From positions 442,397,213-442,461,212 of the forward strand of contig NC_081407.1 in NCBI RefSeq assembly GCF_030272615.1: 64,000 bases of DNA, written 5' to 3'. The position numbers and the translations under genes were made by a program. Positions 63,041-64,000 of this stretch are shown in pieces. The number at the start of each line of letters is the position of its first letter. Within the stretch, counting starts at the first letter, position 1. The notes under the pieces were generated by a model. It worked only from the letters and a program-made list of their open reading frames with translations. It was not told the origin of the DNA and made no database searches. The DNA comes from Cryptomeria japonica (Eukaryota > Streptophyta > Pinopsida > Cupressales > Cupressaceae).

Positions 63041-64000
63041 TGTTAGGTCCCGGAGACAACTGAGAGGGGGGGGGGGGGGGGGGGTCAATCAGTTGTCTAA
63101 TAAATTCAAACCAAAAACCACTTAACCAACTTAATGCTTAATACCGATAAACCAGTTAAGTATGTCGGTAGATAGTGTTAATAGTAAATTGCTATACCGG
63201 TAAAGATTAATGCATGAAACATAAATACAAAGTCATCCACAACACATAACACCAATATTTGTACGTGGAAACCTTGTAAGGGGAAAAACCACGGTGGGAA
63301 ACCTTACCCACAATCAGATGATACTACTACAGATAGTAAGTGTACATAAATGAGATCTGCACATGCAGAAAGGCCAACAACCTAGAGCTCAATGCTCAAT
63401 CACAAAATGGGAGTCACACTGACTACAATTGGATGGTTAAATCCAATAAGAATGTACTGCACAAAATAGCATCTTCATATGTTGGATTCAGTACCGGTGT
63501 AATGCTGATATTCTTTCACAAAAACCTAGCTTCACCTTTAAATGATGTCTCCATGTATATCTCTGCTTAATCTCGTATATATCTCTGCTTTCGCATTCCA
63601 CATTCGATCTTACAAATAAGATCTTACATTTATACCATAACCTAAGACCAATTTTAGTAGGTCGACTCTAAAAAATAAAAACATTTTACAATCAATATAA
63701 TATCCGATGCAATAACCAATTAAACATGTCGACTTAATGTATTTACAACAATAATAAATCATCTTCATAGCGTGCCATGTTGATTTGGAAAAGATAAACC
63801 TGCCGGTGTAACCCTAGGTAACCCTGGACCTATTTACCGGTTAAAGCAAATATGCAAATATGAATATATCAATGATTAATTCTTCAAAACAAAGTGTCCA
63901 CACAATGTCTTCGACATTACCAGGTGTCTTCCATATCATTCCAAGTGCCGGTGATCATTATATCCTGCCGGTGAACTATATACCAGTAACTGTGCAATAG
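63041..64000 (-). repeat. LTR of copia-type element H (runs off the right edge)
   Basis: The minus-strand end CCGGGACCTAACA, a C-rich run before it and the stem GTGGGTAAGGTTTCCCAC at 63294-63311 match the layout of the LTRs of F and of the solo LTR. No PBS follows the end at 63041, so this is a 3' LTR whose element lies to the right, or a solo LTR. CCGGTTA/ACCGGT segments are frequent, as in F. Confidence 0.65.

Overview
The window reads as a repeat-rich nuclear segment of a large-genome seed plant. A gymnosperm is likely, but that is an inference from deeply nested, partly decayed LTR retrotransposons, AT-rich background and a 5-kb host intron; no marker fixes the species. One host gene is well supported: a CacyBP/SIP (calcyclin-binding protein-like) gene on the minus strand, 18595-24986, with five exons, all introns in phase 0 and a 222-residue product. 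Almost everything else is transposon.

Left block (1-11911, all minus strand) is a three-level nest. A copia-type element F (LTR 10686-11911, PBS, zinc-knuckle gag) is interrupted by gypsy-type element B (LTR 5995-7101, PBS). B is in turn interrupted by gypsy-type element A (LTR 2467-3249, PBS, start of gag at 194) that runs off the left edge. Then 11912-18594 holds decayed coding scraps, a GC-rich hairpin island and an LTR-like block. After the host gene (18595-25100) come a MITE-like inverted repeat, a degenerate telomere-like tract, a LINE RNase H remnant, and a solo copia LTR with a perfect 5-bp target duplication (27191-28354).

Right block: a plus-strand LINE (from about 29925) is split within its coding region by the 14-kb gypsy-like element C (32600-46744), and the LINE resumes at 46745. 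C has no pol; it carries an Asn/Gln/Ser-rich ORF. Its 3' LTR is itself split by a young 5.1-kb copia-like element D (40699-45801) with near-identical 491-bp LTRs. D has a single intact ORF encoding Gag, a protease-like domain and an acidic tail, but no integrase, reverse transcriptase or RNase H. Next comes gypsy element E (47155-59270), whose polyprotein keeps Gag, protease and the integrase C-terminus but lacks RT, RNase H and the integrase core, and which has an antisense plant-mobile-domain-like ORF. E abuts a minus-strand element G (3' LTR, PPT, a 357-residue plant transposon-associated ORF). A copia-type LTR, H, leaves the right edge.

The most interesting biology is in the non-autonomous retroelements. 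Four gypsy-type elements (A, B, C, E) with diverged LTRs share a long non-coding leader module. B's leader carries repeated hairpins with a covarying base pair. C carries arrays of a short hairpin-like motif. Three copia LTRs share an invariant 5-bp stem. D looks like a mobile Gag-protease-acidic-tail unit that must be copied by another element's enzymes. No reverse transcriptase domain was recognised in any LTR element of the window; the complete autonomous partners must lie elsewhere.
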